NCBI RefSeq assembly: GCF_000315625.1
Contig: NW_005434670.1
Location: 837,099-869,610 of the forward strand
Direction of reading: 5' to 3'
Length of the DNA: 32,512 nucleotides
Origin: Guillardia theta CCMP2712
Lineage: Eukaryota > Cryptophyceae > Pyrenomonadales > Geminigeraceae
In this document: positions 1 to 10,400 of the stretch, piece by piece
Position numbering within the stretch: the stretch's first letter is position 1
How the letters are laid out: each line of letters opens with the position of its first letter
Program-made: the position numbers and the translations under genes
Notes under the pieces: generated by a model
Told to the model about the DNA's origin: nothing
The model's database searches: none
What the model saw: the letters and a program-made list of their open reading frames with translations, nothing else

Positions 1-819
1 CTCTCAACCCTTTCCCAATCTCCTGCTGCTCCCTCCAATTCTCCTCCTCCTCCTCCTCCTCCTCCTCCTCGATAATCCTCTTTATCATCCTCATCCTCAT
101 CCTCATCCTCATCCTTCTCTACCTCTTCCCTTCCCCTCCCCGCCCTCTATACTCTCCTTGTCTCGTCTCTCTCTCCCTCTCTCCTTCACCTGCTGTGTCC
201 TCCTCCTCAATCGTTTCCTAGCAGAAGAGCATTCACAAGACTCCGTCGGAGATCGGAATGATTCTCATGCCTTCCGACGATCAGACCAGGTGAATACAAG
301 ATAGTTCCAAACACCATCATCATCATTACCATCATCATCATCATAATCATCATCATCAGCAGCAATAACAAGAGTAACATCATCATCATCTATCTCAACA
401 ACAAAAGTGACAATGACAATGACAATAACATCACAAACCAAATCACAAGCAAACAATCACTCAAAGACACCCACAACAGATCAACGTGACAAAACCAACA
501 AGCTGACTGGCGATCATGTTGCCATGGTTTGCAGAGACTTCGTCGTCACGGCTGATGTGGTTTGCAACGAAGACGAATCGGATTCTTCAGTGTGAAGGCA
601 AGGCGGCAAGAAAAGGACATTTGCTTTATTGATTGAATAAACGTGTGATGAATAAGATTCTACAAGTCAAACAGGCTGATTTAAACATTCAAAAGCTCAC
701 GATCCACCTCCTCCCTCTTCTCTGAATTCTCTACTGAGTGAAAAGTGCTTGTCAGGTACTGTTTGTTTTCTCCTCCCTCCTCTCCTCTCCTCTCCCTTCC
801 TCCATCTTTCCTCTCAGCA
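1..819. other. Low-complexity region, no supported gene
   Basis: The stretch begins with CTC and CATCCT tandem repeats (about 43-112) and holds an ATC/CAT-rich trinucleotide tract (about 316-390). Short frames here translate to runs of Met, Leu or Asp and are repeat artefacts. The part from about 600 to 819 is probably the 3' untranslated region of the leftward Cys-rich gene, because a leftward AATAAA lies at 625-630. I see no other coding signal. Confidence 0.6.
625..630 (-). promoter_or_regulatory. Candidate polyadenylation signal (AATAAA)
   Basis: Read on the minus strand this is AATAAA, about 190 nt past the stop at 820 of the leftward Cys-rich gene. Position and strand fit its 3' end. 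A rightward AATAAA also lies at 636-641 but has no obvious gene in front of it. Confidence 0.4.
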
Positions 820-1998
820 TCATACACAAACATATCGACTGAGCGTTGCGTCAAACTGTTTGCTCTTTCCGTTGTCGCAGTACCAGTCGCAGTCGTTACT
901 GCAACACAGTAAGAACTTCTCACTCAAGGGGATTTTTCTTCCCTTCCCCCTTTCCCACCCCTGCCTCGCTCTCGTCCTCGTCCCTCCCACTCCTCCTTCC
1001 TCTCTTGCTTGCTGCGGTCTGACTTGTCCTTCTGTTCTAACATCCTCCCCCTTCTCTCACCCGTTCACTCCCGACGAGTTGTAGATCGCGTTTGTATCGC
1101 ACGCGTTGGTACAGGGAACGCACTGCGACAGCGGTAAAGCAGGAGAAGCAAGAAGAGGAGAGGAGGAAGAGAGAGGAGAAAAGGCGAGCGAAGTAGGAGA
1201 GAGAGGCAGGGAAGAAGAGCAGGACGAAGAGAACAAGAGGAGAAAGGGAGGAGGAGGAGGGGGCAAGAGGAGGAGAGGAGGGGGAGGAGAAAAGAAGGAG
1301 GAGAGGGGGGAGGAGGAGAGGAGGAGGATGAGGAAGAAAGAAGGAGTGGAAAAGGAGACAAGAGGAGGAGGAGGACGAGGACGAGGACGAGGACGAGGAG
1401 GAGGAGGAGAGGAGGAGGAGGAGGAGGAGGAGGAGGACGAGGAGGAGGAGGAGGAGGAGGAGGAGGACGAGGAGGAGGAGGAGGAGGAGGAGGAGGAGGA
1501 GGAGGAGGAGGAGGAGGAGGAGGAGGCAAGTTTTGAAGCTGGCTCAATTGGTTAACGAACCTGCCCTGGAGTTGTGTCGCGATATTCCAGAACGCAGGAG
1601 CTGGAGCAGGGCGACCTGAACTCGCCGATAGGACAGGAGCTCATCCAGTGATAAGTCCATCCGCTCTGAGATCACAGTGAGAAGAAAAGAGGATCAGCGG
1701 AGGAGGAGGAGGAGGAGGAGAGGAGGAGGAGAGGAGGAGGAGAGGAGGAGGAGAGGAGGAGGAGAGGAGGAGGAGAGGAGGAGGAGGAGGAGGAGGAGGA
1801 GGAAAGGAGGAGGAGGAGGAGGAGGGAGAGGAGAGGAGGGGAGGAGGACAGGAGACAGGAAGGGAGGAGAGATTCAGGCATCGTGCAGAGAAGTTGAGAC
1901 AAGAAGGATGGAACCTGATTGACAACTTGAACATCTGAGCACACATGACATTGTACCCCTGTGGATGTGCAGGAGGAATACTCCCACATTCGGCATCT

Positions 1999-2089
<91 letters not shown>

Positions 2090-4185
2090 AAGTAAGTGCA
2101 GGAAGTGCAGGAAGAGGAAAAACAGGTAGCAGTGGGATCGAGGCAGGACAAGGAGCAGAGGGGGAGGGGGGAGAGAAGGAGGGGAAGACAGTCAGAACAC
2201 CATGGCTCCATCTCTTTCCAGGATCGCTCACGCTGTCACCATCACGATCGAGTGGTTCTGTCCGAACTCCATCCTCGGGGACGCCGGCAGCCCCTCGGCA
2301 TTCTTGCAAGCATCTACAGGACGATCAAGTCGCAACCCTCCCCCCCCTCCGCTCTCACCCCGCAGATCTCCCCCGAGACAGTCGCCCGACTGCGCCGTCG
2401 TCCTCGCAACGCACGTTGAGTTGACTCGGATGTACCCGCTAGACGAGCTCGTCAGCGCCTCGCTCCCACTGCCCGTCGACTCACTCGTTACATCTCCAGG
2501 GGCACACTGGGCACCCGTCTCCCGGTCCTCCTGGCCCCATCCTCTCACTCCTCCCCTCCTCTGCCACCGCAACGCACCAGGTCCGCTGTAGTTGGCGTTG
2601 TCAGGCTGTACAAGTCACACCAGTCAGTCCCCCATCTGCTGCCTGCCGGCCGCTGGTCATACCAGGGAGTTGCCACATCTAGAGCACTGAGATCCGTCCT
2701 TGTAGTACCCGCTCATACACGTCCACCCGCACGCATTCCTGCAGCATCAGCACACGAGGGTCACGAGCAAACCAAAACTCATTCGCGCTCACGAGTCGTA
2801 AGGGATGCCTGGAGGGGGGCAGTCAGCAAACCGCCAGCAACAACCCTCAGCCCCATCATCAAGGATCACCGGGGGAGCTGTAAACAGAGTTCTCCGGCTT
2901 GGAGTTGGTGCAGGCGGTGCAAACTCCGTCATGAGTCTCGTTGCAGGCGGTCCTGCCGGAACAGCTCAGCACAACACGGAGGTCGTCCGCGTCCCAGGAC
3001 GTGAGCACCTGAAGTGACCGACGGGACAAGGAGCAGTGGTGCAGTTGACGCACTGTCCCAGCTGTTCAACCGTGCAAACGTTCAGCAGACGGCGGGAAAC
3101 AACCCACGAGCATCCCACCTCGTTCATCCTGGTGGAGGCGCTGCAGACGTAGGAACAGCTGTCAGGGAGGTTCATCGTGACCTGTCCATATCTCGTCACA
3201 GCTCTTGGCATGCATCGTAAGGTCCCTCATGCCTGGCACGTCGCATTGCGAATGATCGCAACGTTCCTCTCGAGTGAAAAGCACGAGTAGCTGAAACCCC
3301 AGGCTGTCTTCAGCTGACTGGACTGGGCATGCTCCGCAATGATCGTGTACAAGGCTCCACGCTGGACAACGAAGGAGCTGGCTAGGACGCGGGTTACGTT
3401 CACGAGCTCGTCCTCGATCCGGAAAAGCTTCCCCGCAAACTCCGCCGGTACAGTCAGCGAAATAGTACTCCTTAAGTCCGTCCCTAACAGCTGTCCGGGA
3501 ACATTGAACCCACTGTCGCTCTACGAGCCATGCCTCGTCAGCGCCTTGAACCATGTTCATGCCTCTCTCACCACATCAGTCGTGCTGTTCACCCCCGAGC
3601 TCGTGTACTCGGCCCGCGAAGGAGCGTTGCGGCACGGCAAGCACTCCCCGTCTTTGATAGCAGTGCAGTTCGAGTAGTAGCCAGTCGGACAAGAGCTGGG
3701 AAAGGAAATGGTGTCAGCTCGACTTTAAAGGACTGGGAACGTTCAGTCGACCTGCAGGGTATGCAGCTGGAGTCTGTGACGTCCTTGTATGTTCCAAAAG
3801 GGCATGGGACGCACCCCTGTCCGTCCTCGAAGTACCCTGGGACGCACACGCAGTCGGTCAAGTTGGTGCTGCCTGCCGGGGCGGAGGTGAAGGCAGGACA
3901 TGGCAGACACTCAGTCCCGTTGTAGTAGGTGTTCTCGCCACAGGAGGAGGACAAGAGCCTCCTCTCAGTCCCCGTCGTGCCAGCCTGCGATTCCGCTTTT
4001 TTTGCCGATCGTTTCCCTCTTAACAAGCTTCTCACTTGTGAGAACGGTTTCCATCGCCCTTGCCTGTCTGCCTGCACGTCTCCCATGCCTCCTCCCTTCG
4101 TCTCATCAGCGTCAGCTGCTCCTGTCAACGCCAACGCCGCCAACGCGGCCACAGCCAACATACTCCTGACCGCCCACCACCGCAT
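820..4185 (-). CDS. Secreted Cys-rich protein (GCC2/GCC3, ephrin-receptor-like repeats)
   Basis: A signal peptide (MRWWAVRSMLAVAALAALAL) is followed by repeated Cys modules such as CNETHDGVCTACTNSKP, SNACGWTCMSGYYKDG, VCPWRCNDGY and GQCVPCTNAC. Such CxxC / CPWxCxxGYY modules are typical of GCC2/GCC3 or TNFR-like extracellular proteins, so a secreted or surface role is inferred; the ligand is unknown. Exons (descending, phases agree): 4185-3752, 3695-3572, 3490-3240, 3158-3009, 2952-2870, 2808-2793 (16 nt), 2738-2663, 2605-2578, 2506-2485 (22 nt), 2438 onward, one exon near 2310-2240, 1996-1927, 1665-1561, 1122-1061, 898-820. The donor of the exon starting at 2438 (2359 or about 2405) and the frame of the next exon are unresolved. 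An upstream in-frame ATG at 4221 is possible, but 4185 puts the hydrophobic core near the N-terminus. No transmembrane segment was seen at the C-terminus. Confidence 0.75.
1227..1530. repeat. GGA/GGAGGA purine microsatellite
   Basis: Long near-perfect GGA tract with a few GGACGA variants, inside the large intron (1123-1560) of the leftward Cys-rich gene. On the transcribed strand it is a pyrimidine-rich CTC tract. The poly-Glu and poly-Pro frames it opens are artefacts. Confidence 0.9.
1675..1880. repeat. GGA/GGAGAG purine microsatellite
   Basis: Interrupted GGA and GGAGAGGA tract between exons 1996-1927 and 1665-1561 of the Cys-rich gene, so it lies in an intron. Confidence 0.9.
1999..2090. 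repeat. Hexanucleotide tandem repeat (GGAGCA)n
   Basis: About fifteen near-perfect copies of a 6-bp unit GGAGCA. It sits directly upstream (in gene orientation) of the acceptor of exon 1996-1927, where its complement (TGCTCC) could act as an extended pyrimidine-rich tract. Confidence 0.95.
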
Positions 4186-4417
4186 TGTCCTTCCCCACCC
4201 TTCTGGCCCTACCCGGCACATACGAGCACTACCCCTTAATTATCTATCATTTCATCTCTGAAAGTACCGGTACGTAAGATCACCCCACCCATCCTGGAAC
4301 TGACAACTTTCAGGTTTGACAAGCGGCTGTTCCTTGGAAGAGCCTCCGGTCTCCCGGGTACTGTGGTTACTTCTAGGTCTACCAGATTCCGCGGTCAACC
4401 ACCTTGGGACGCAAACG
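4186..4417. promoter_or_regulatory. Divergent promoter region
   Basis: The 232 bp between the starts of two head-to-head genes (Cys-rich protein leftward, CobU fusion rightward) must hold both 5' regions. I see no clear TATA box or operator; the call rests on gene layout only. Confidence 0.4.
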
Positions 4418-6224
4418 ATGGCATCAGTCGTGCTCGTGACAGGAGGAGCGCGAAGCGGGAAGAGCGGTAAGAGGAGGAGAAGATGGAGAGAGGTGGAGGG
4501 GGAAGGAGTGGAAGAGACGAGATGATGGGATCAAGAGGAGGAGAGGAGGACAGGACGTTTAATCGCGACTGAGAGATGATCGCGAGCTGGGATCGTCGCC
4601 ATGGCTGGCAAGAGTTGCTGATTTGCTCGCAGGCTATGCTCAGAAGTTCTGTGAGAAGATCTGTGAGCAACCAGTATATGTAGCGACTGCTAAGGTCTGG
4701 GACAAGGAGATGAAGGAGCGCATCTCAAAGTAAGCGGCTTCAATCCTGATATGCCACATCTCAGGCATTAACCTGCATGCGCAGGCACGTTGCCGACCGG
4801 GGTCCGAACTGGAAGACAATAGAATGCAACCTGAATCTCAGTGAGAATGTAAACCTCCGATCTTCATCCACATTCCTGCTGGAGGCGCCTTGTTGATACC
4901 TTTCCAGGCTGAGCAGTTCAGCGGTAAAGCTGTAATGGTCGACTGCCTGACGTTGTGGTTGACAAACTTCTTCCTGGAGGAGGGAGCGTAAGTGTTGTTG
5001 ATGTTACGGAGACCCGATGACAGTCTGATCAGCTTCTCGATGCCCAAGACTGACGATGAGAACGTGACTGTGAGCAGCGACACGAAGGCTTCAGAGCTGG
5101 TAGGACTCATCCTGCTCCTTTGCCCTCTTGACTGTGCCCAGGCCTTGCAGAAGGTGAAACAAGAGTTTGACAAGCTCGTCTCGCAGTGGGATGTTACCTT
5201 CGTCAGTGCTCCCAACCATAGGCGCCGGTCTCTCACAGCACTGTCAGGTGTTTGTGACGAATGAGATCGGTTCCGGAGTTCATCCCGAACACACCATGAG
5301 CCGGGCCTTCGTTGATTGCCAGGTCTCCCTGATCACTCTGCCTCCTCCGCTGACTGGGAAGGAAGGGATGGCTCAACCAACATGTCTCAGCCCGTGCAGA
5401 CAGAGTTGTGCACATGGTCGCGGGCCAACCACACATGATCAAGGTAGACCTCCCTGCTCTCGCGCTCTGCGTCATACATCTGCAGCAACCGAGGCCTGTT
5501 GATGTTCCGTGCTTCTTGCCTCTCGATGCAGAGATGAAGATTGAACAAGCAAGCTTGGATCAGGTTGGTGAACAATTGTGTTCTAAAACCAGCTCATGCC
5601 CTGCACCGACAGCTCTTATCTACCCGAAGGATGCAGATGGAGCCTGAAGGTAACCTTCACTCGGATGCTCGCCGTGTCTTCCTTGCACTTGTCCTTGATC
5701 CTCCTCCCCCTCACAGGATATTTCCTGGTGAGCGTCGACAGGAACATTCATCGGATCTGTGCCGAGTGAGCTTGCAACTCGTTGGCAGCTACTGTCACTG
5801 ACAGCACCAAGGTTCTACTCGTGCATCTTGGACGATCAAGGGCGAGTTTGTGACCTTGAGGGGAACGTGATCCCGTGCGATGTATCTTTCGCATTCTCCC
5901 CTGATCCTGCTTGCGAGCTGAGAGTGCCTTGCAGGCGGACAGGAAGGTCCCGCCGGTCAAGCGCTTCGAGGGGAGGACAGCGAAAGAGCTAGCGGTAAGA
6001 CAAAGCGACAGTAGATGTGTATGATGGGCATCGACTGAGTTCTGATAGGTCATGGTGTTCGAGAAGTGGCCTGCTTGCCCCCTCAAGTCGCTCGTGCATG
6101 CATCGTGAGCTCCTTGGCTGCCGTCCCCCCCTCCCGCTGATCGTTGTGGAGCAGATACCTAGGGAGAGAGTTCCAGAAAGCTGAACTTGCCCTCATCCAT
6201 GGATTCAAGTACGAGCAGGATTAG
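4418..6224 (+). CDS. Adenosylcobinamide kinase (CobU-type) fused to DUF4346-like domain
   Basis: Fifteen exons, all phases agree, 332 residues: 4418-4466, 4633-4729, 4785-4848, 4908-4987, 5024-5099, 5142-5201, 5248-5322, 5366-5443, 5486-5563, 5613-5649, 5717-5765, 5812-5881, 5935-5994, 6049-6104, 6155-6224. Residues 1-175 match CobU, the bifunctional adenosylcobinamide kinase / phosphate guanylyltransferase of cobamide nucleotide-loop assembly: P-loop VTGGARSGKS, the His of SKHVADRGPNW (the guanylylated His in CobU), VDCLTLWLTNFF, VTNEIGSGVHPEHTMSR and GWLNQHVSARADRVVHMVAG. From about residue 230 to the end (YFLVSVDRNIHRICAE, then RFEGRTAKELA, HASYLGREFQKAELALIHGF) it resembles DUF4346, recalled from memory. 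No stop or untranslated gap separates the halves. The acceptor of exon 5812 (AAG) is the weakest junction. An in-frame 42-nt segment (5444-5485) is treated as an intron but could be retained. Confidence 0.8.
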
Positions 6225-6955
6225 TCCTGTGCGATCCCATGCAATGCTGTCTGGTGCCGACCCATCGCCAGGGATTGAGAGCAGATCTTAGATTGAGGAA
6301 GAAGAATGAGGAGGGAGGGAGGGAGGGAGGGAGGGAGGACAAGGACAAGGACAAGGACAAGGACAAGGACAAGGACAAGGACAAGGAGGAAGTGGAGGAG
6401 GAGGAGCTCTTTCCTCGTCGTCCTCCTCGTTGATATCTTGCTCGTCCATGCTCTGCTACCATACCAAGTCCGAACCAACAAGTTTGACAACGAAGAAAAT
6501 AAAAGTGGGGCCCCACCCCTACCATGTCTTCATTTGAAGAACCCCTGAAAGGAGTAATAGAATGGAGGGTATAGACTTGAAGTAGAGTACCCCCTACCCC
6601 ACCAGTAGGTCAAAGACCTCCGATCCAACATGGTATGAAGAGGGAAGGAAGGGAGGAGATGGAGGCGAGCGTCTCGCTGATGTCAGACGGCTTTGTTTGC
6701 ATGCTGTCGATCAAGATGCCACAAGTTGGGTAGACCGAGGGGAGAGGAGAGCCGTTGGCTGCGATAGCAACAAACCTCTCAAGCATGTTCGGGGATGAAT
6801 GATGTATGGTACATGCACCTCGATAGAGTTGGAGAATGACATCAGGTATGAGGCAGGAAGTTGACGTCATCTCGTCCCTCTGACATCTGGATAGAACATT
6901 GCAGCACGGGGTTTGCCTTGACTTCAATCGTCGCGCTCGCAGCTCTATGGTTTTC
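6225..6955. other. 3' UTR and intergenic region with tandem repeats
   Basis: Holds a (GGGA)n run at about 6308-6338, a hexamer run (ACAAGG)n at about 6338-6388, and a rightward AATAAA at 6498-6503 that fits the 3' end of the CobU fusion gene. A leftward open frame at 6610-6957 shows no recognisable motif and overlaps the start of the next gene, so I do not annotate it. Confidence 0.5.
6498..6503 (+). promoter_or_regulatory. Candidate polyadenylation signal (AATAAA)
   Basis: AATAAA about 275 nt past the stop of the CobU fusion gene, on its strand. Confidence 0.35.
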
Positions 6956-9535
6956 ATGTTTCCCGATCGAGCAAGACGAGTTTCTTTTCCCTCTCAACGA
7001 AGGTTTCTTCTCCTTCTACTGCTTCTTTGCTCTCAGCCTGAGGGTGCACAGATCTCTCGCTGCGGAGACTCTTGAAGGGACATGTACATGTAGCTCCTGG
7101 GGACCCGCTGCGTTTCTTCGATAGCGAGAACTGGATATCAAACCCTGACCTCAACGGTCCAACCAGGAGCCCGGGCACCATTTCAGACGAGGCTGCAAGG
7201 CGGCGTGGGGAGCAGAAGCACGATATGAGTCAGGGACCAGGTCAGGGACCCCCGCACGAGGAAGGGGATGCAGTTTGCAGGCACAGAGGTTACATCGGAA
7301 TCAACATCTCCCTTATCCCTGGTATCGGATGGGGAAACCTGGGCCTTGCCCTCTTGTTCGGGCTCTTCAACGACTCAATGTGAGCTTGGAGGGTTGCGAT
7401 GCCCTTTGACATGTGACGCTCGATGCTCATTCAGCAGCGACGGCCGCGAGCCTCTGCTGTTCGGAGAGGTACATCCCAGTGCACTGAGCCCGGAGTATCC
7501 GCAGCATGAGAGGGTCAAGAAGGTGTGGCATGGCATGGCATGGCATGAGGTCAGGGACTGATGATGGCGGACAGATACTGAGAGCGCAGGAGGACATGAG
7601 GAGAAGACAACTTGCAAGGACCAAGACGGGTAACTGTCAGATCTGCAGTAGCTTCCTCCTGATCAGCGTCTTGTCCCTTCTGTTTGTTAGATATTCCGAT
7701 GATTCACGCCGTCGATCATATGCACTTCCATCGCCCGCGGCTGGTGGGGAGGCCCAACCTTGGAATCATCTTCTTCGATAGCGTCAGTTTTAGCCCGGAG
7801 TTGGTTCGTTGGATTCTTGGCTGCCTCAATGTCAGTCTCCGCTTGAACAATTCCCAGATCTCAGCCGCGGAGCGAAATTTCGATGGAATCATTGTTGGGT
7901 CTACATGGAATGCTCAGGTTTGGCAGAAAACACCTGCCAACTACAACAACTCTGAAGAATGTTGTTCAGATACTGAATAAGTCTGGTATCCAGATACCCG
8001 TTCACCGCATGTTCCAGGTGCTACCGTCTGCTCTCTTCCCTCAAGAAGAACTGAGTCATGCCAGGGAGTAGACACAGACGTGTTCTATCCAGCAAACAGG
8101 CAGGCCGGGCTCGAAGGGGGGCAAGGAAAGCAACAAAGGGAGCAGCAGGCCTTCTTGCAGGTTGCAAGACCTTACAAGCTGCGCGATCGATTCGTCGTCT
8201 TCTCGGGAGGAAAGTTCGAACTTCGCAAAGCGCAGGACATCGGTAGCGCACGCTTGATCCCCTCTTTGCCCGTGATTCTGTCACAGTGACCGCAGCCTTC
8301 CGCGAGCTCCTTGCGCAGAAACTGGACCCCAGACCCATCCTCTTGTTTGCTTGGCACAATCCTTGGCCGATTCGTTGGTAGGGAGAGGATGGGAAAGGGC
8401 TGAGCTTTATGCGGGCGGCAACCGAAAGGGAGGAGGGCAGGAGGAGAAGGGGCGAGGGAAAAGAGGGGAGGATGGGAGAAGCGGAGGCGGAAGAATGGTT
8501 GGAGGCGTGGGACGCGGGGAGAGAACGGAAACTTTCTTTTTGAGTTTCTTCGCAGGTATGCAGAGGGGGGAGGACCTGGGTACACCAAAGGGATGCCGCA
8601 GCTACAGGCGGATGGGAGGTACGACTTTACAGAGGTGAGAACTAAGAAGGGAAGAGAGAGAAGGAGGGGAGGGCGAGGAGAGGAGAGGCGCGGCATTCCT
8701 TGACTGAGGTCTCAAGTGGCTCTCGCTCAACGGCATCTCTCCATCGGACTCTTTCGACCTCGGTGACTCCAGCTGGAGACAATCCCTTCCCCCCAGCTCA
8801 CGCCCAGCAGGTCATCGCAGCGCAGAGGAGCTGTCAAGTGTCCTGAGGAACTGGGTTGACGTCGCCGTGTTCCCGAACCGATGCGAGGGAGGGACGAACC
8901 TGGTGGCCATGGAGGCAAGCTGACGCTGCTCGGAGGGAGAAGCGTGCCTGACAGACGTGCAGGCCATGGCAAGTGGAGTTCCCGTCATCCTCTCTGCCAA
9001 CACAGGTGACGAGTCCTAATCCCTCCCCCCCCCCTCTCCCCCCCCTTGATCTCCTCCTCCTCATCCTCTCCTGCCAACCCCAACCCCTTCTCTCGGTCTT
9101 CTGCGTATACGTTGAGATGAGACGAGGCTGCAGGGCATTTGGATCTCATCCAGCTCGCCTGTCCCCAAGGAGATGCTCCGACCGCCTCCTGCGTTCCTCT
9201 GCGGAAACAGAAGGCCATCGTGAGCTCCACGGAGGGGGCCACGAACCCTTACACGGGCTGGGGGGAGAGCTACCTCGGTATATCGATCCTCTCTCGTGAT
9301 CATGTGATTCGCGTCAGATGAGATCGTGAGCGCCATGAAGGGGCTCCTCGCGGACCCAGCAAGGTCGAGGAAGGTGGGAGGCAATGCGGCGAAGGTGGGT
9401 GGGGGTGTGAAGATTCCTCCCCTGACTCACTACACGCAGTTCATTCGAGCTCGCATGACATGGAACACAACAGTCCGCTCGCTGAAGCAAGTGATCGGCA
9501 TGGAAGAGAGAGCAGGGAAGGGAAGAACGACATGA
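6956..9535 (+). CDS. Bacterial-type glycosyltransferase (GT4/group 1-like) with signal peptide
   Basis: Fourteen exons, phases agree, 564 residues: 6956-7043, 7094-7379, 7438-7522, 7575-7629, 7691-7917, 7970-8017, 8065-8242, 8287-8377, 8556-8634, 8717-8914, 8963-9005, 9134-9277, 9318-9394, 9440-9535. Motifs fit a GT-B retaining glycosyltransferase: GINISLIPGIGWGNLG (N-terminal nucleotide-sugar domain), FDGIIVGSTWNAQ, GVDTDVFYPA, FSGGKFELRKAQD, FAWHNPWP, VFPNRCEGGTNLVAMEAMAS (acceptor/donor binding region) and TGHLDLI. Exon 1 supplies MFPDRARRVSFPSQRR followed by a Leu-rich core (LLLLLLLCS), a likely signal peptide or signal anchor, so action in the endomembrane system is inferred. The substrate is unknown. 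Intron 8915-8962 starts with GC, not GT. The start is the least certain part: no ATG fits in frame in exon 2 upstream of residue 70, and splicing 7044-7093 supplies one. Confidence 0.8.
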
Positions 9536-10400
9536 TGTATAAATTGTTCGAGAAGATTCAAAGAAGATCCGCACCTGCTCTCTCTCTCTCTCCTGTACTC
9601 GCATCCTGCAGTGTTCGCCATGCACTCTCGAAGCTCCGAGCTCCGTCAGTCTTCACATCTGCTTCCATCGCCGCCATTGACTCCCGCCCTCGCCAACCTT
9701 TCCCCCGGCCATTCCGCCCTCTCCGATCCGTCGGAGGCCCCGAGCGCGAACTCCGAAAAACTGGTCAGAGGGTGGGGTGGGTGAGGATTTGACGTCTGAC
9801 GGGATAGAAAAAGACAGGAAGGAGGGAGGAAGGTAGAGAGAGGGAGGGAGAGGTAGGGAGGAGGAGGGAGAGGAGGGAAGGAGAGGGAGGGAGAGGAGGG
9901 AAGAGGGAGGGAGGGAGAGGGAGGGAGGGAGGAGGGAGGGAGGGAGGAGGGAGGAGGGAGAGGGAGGGAGAGGGAGGGAGAGGAGGGAGAGAGAGGGAGG
10001 AGGGAGAGGGAGGGAGAGGAGGGAGAGGAGGGAGGGAGAGGAGGGAGGGAGTGGGAGAGGATGTACTTTGGGAGAGTTAGGGGACGTTTGATACCCTAAG
10101 AAAGGAGAAGGGAGCACAAAGAGCCAGAAGGAGCCATGGGGGTTGATGAAAGCTCGCCCAGCCGTCAAAAACAACTCCCACATGCGCATGTAGAGCCATG
10201 GAGATGCTGAACTCCGCTACCAGCGCAAGGGCTGATTGGGTGCATGTTTGTGCAGGTGTGTGGGTATCGGCAGATATCGGAGTGATGAAGCGTAGGGAAG
10301 TTCACGGTATAACAGGTCAACTTTGATTGCTGCATAAACACGATTTTGATGACCCTGGTCCCTGATCAGATCGTCAGCATTAACCTCTGCGAATGCTCTG
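9536..10400. other. Intergenic region with long purine tract
   Basis: After the glycosyltransferase stop I find no supported gene. The stretch 9809-10061 is almost pure purine. The short frames opened by the tract give Ser/Pro/Leu runs and are rejected. The end of the region is presumably the 5' region of the PDZ gene. Confidence 0.5.
9809..10061. repeat. Polypurine GGGA/GGAGGGA tract
   Basis: About 250 nt of GGGAGA, GGAGGGAG and GAGGGAGG units with very few pyrimidines on the + strand, largely irregular rather than a simple tandem array. Confidence 0.9.

Noticed and set aside
1106-1555. 149-residue poly-Glu frame on the + strand
   Set aside because: Pure GGA microsatellite inside an intron of the opposite-strand gene.
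1641-2309. 222-residue Pro/Ala/Ser-rich minus-strand frame
   Set aside because: Most of it reads through the hexamer and GGA repeats; the real exons here are short and in partly different frames.
6610-6957. 115-residue minus-strand frame before the glycosyltransferase gene
   Set aside because: No family motif, overlaps the start codon of the + strand gene, and no splice partners found.
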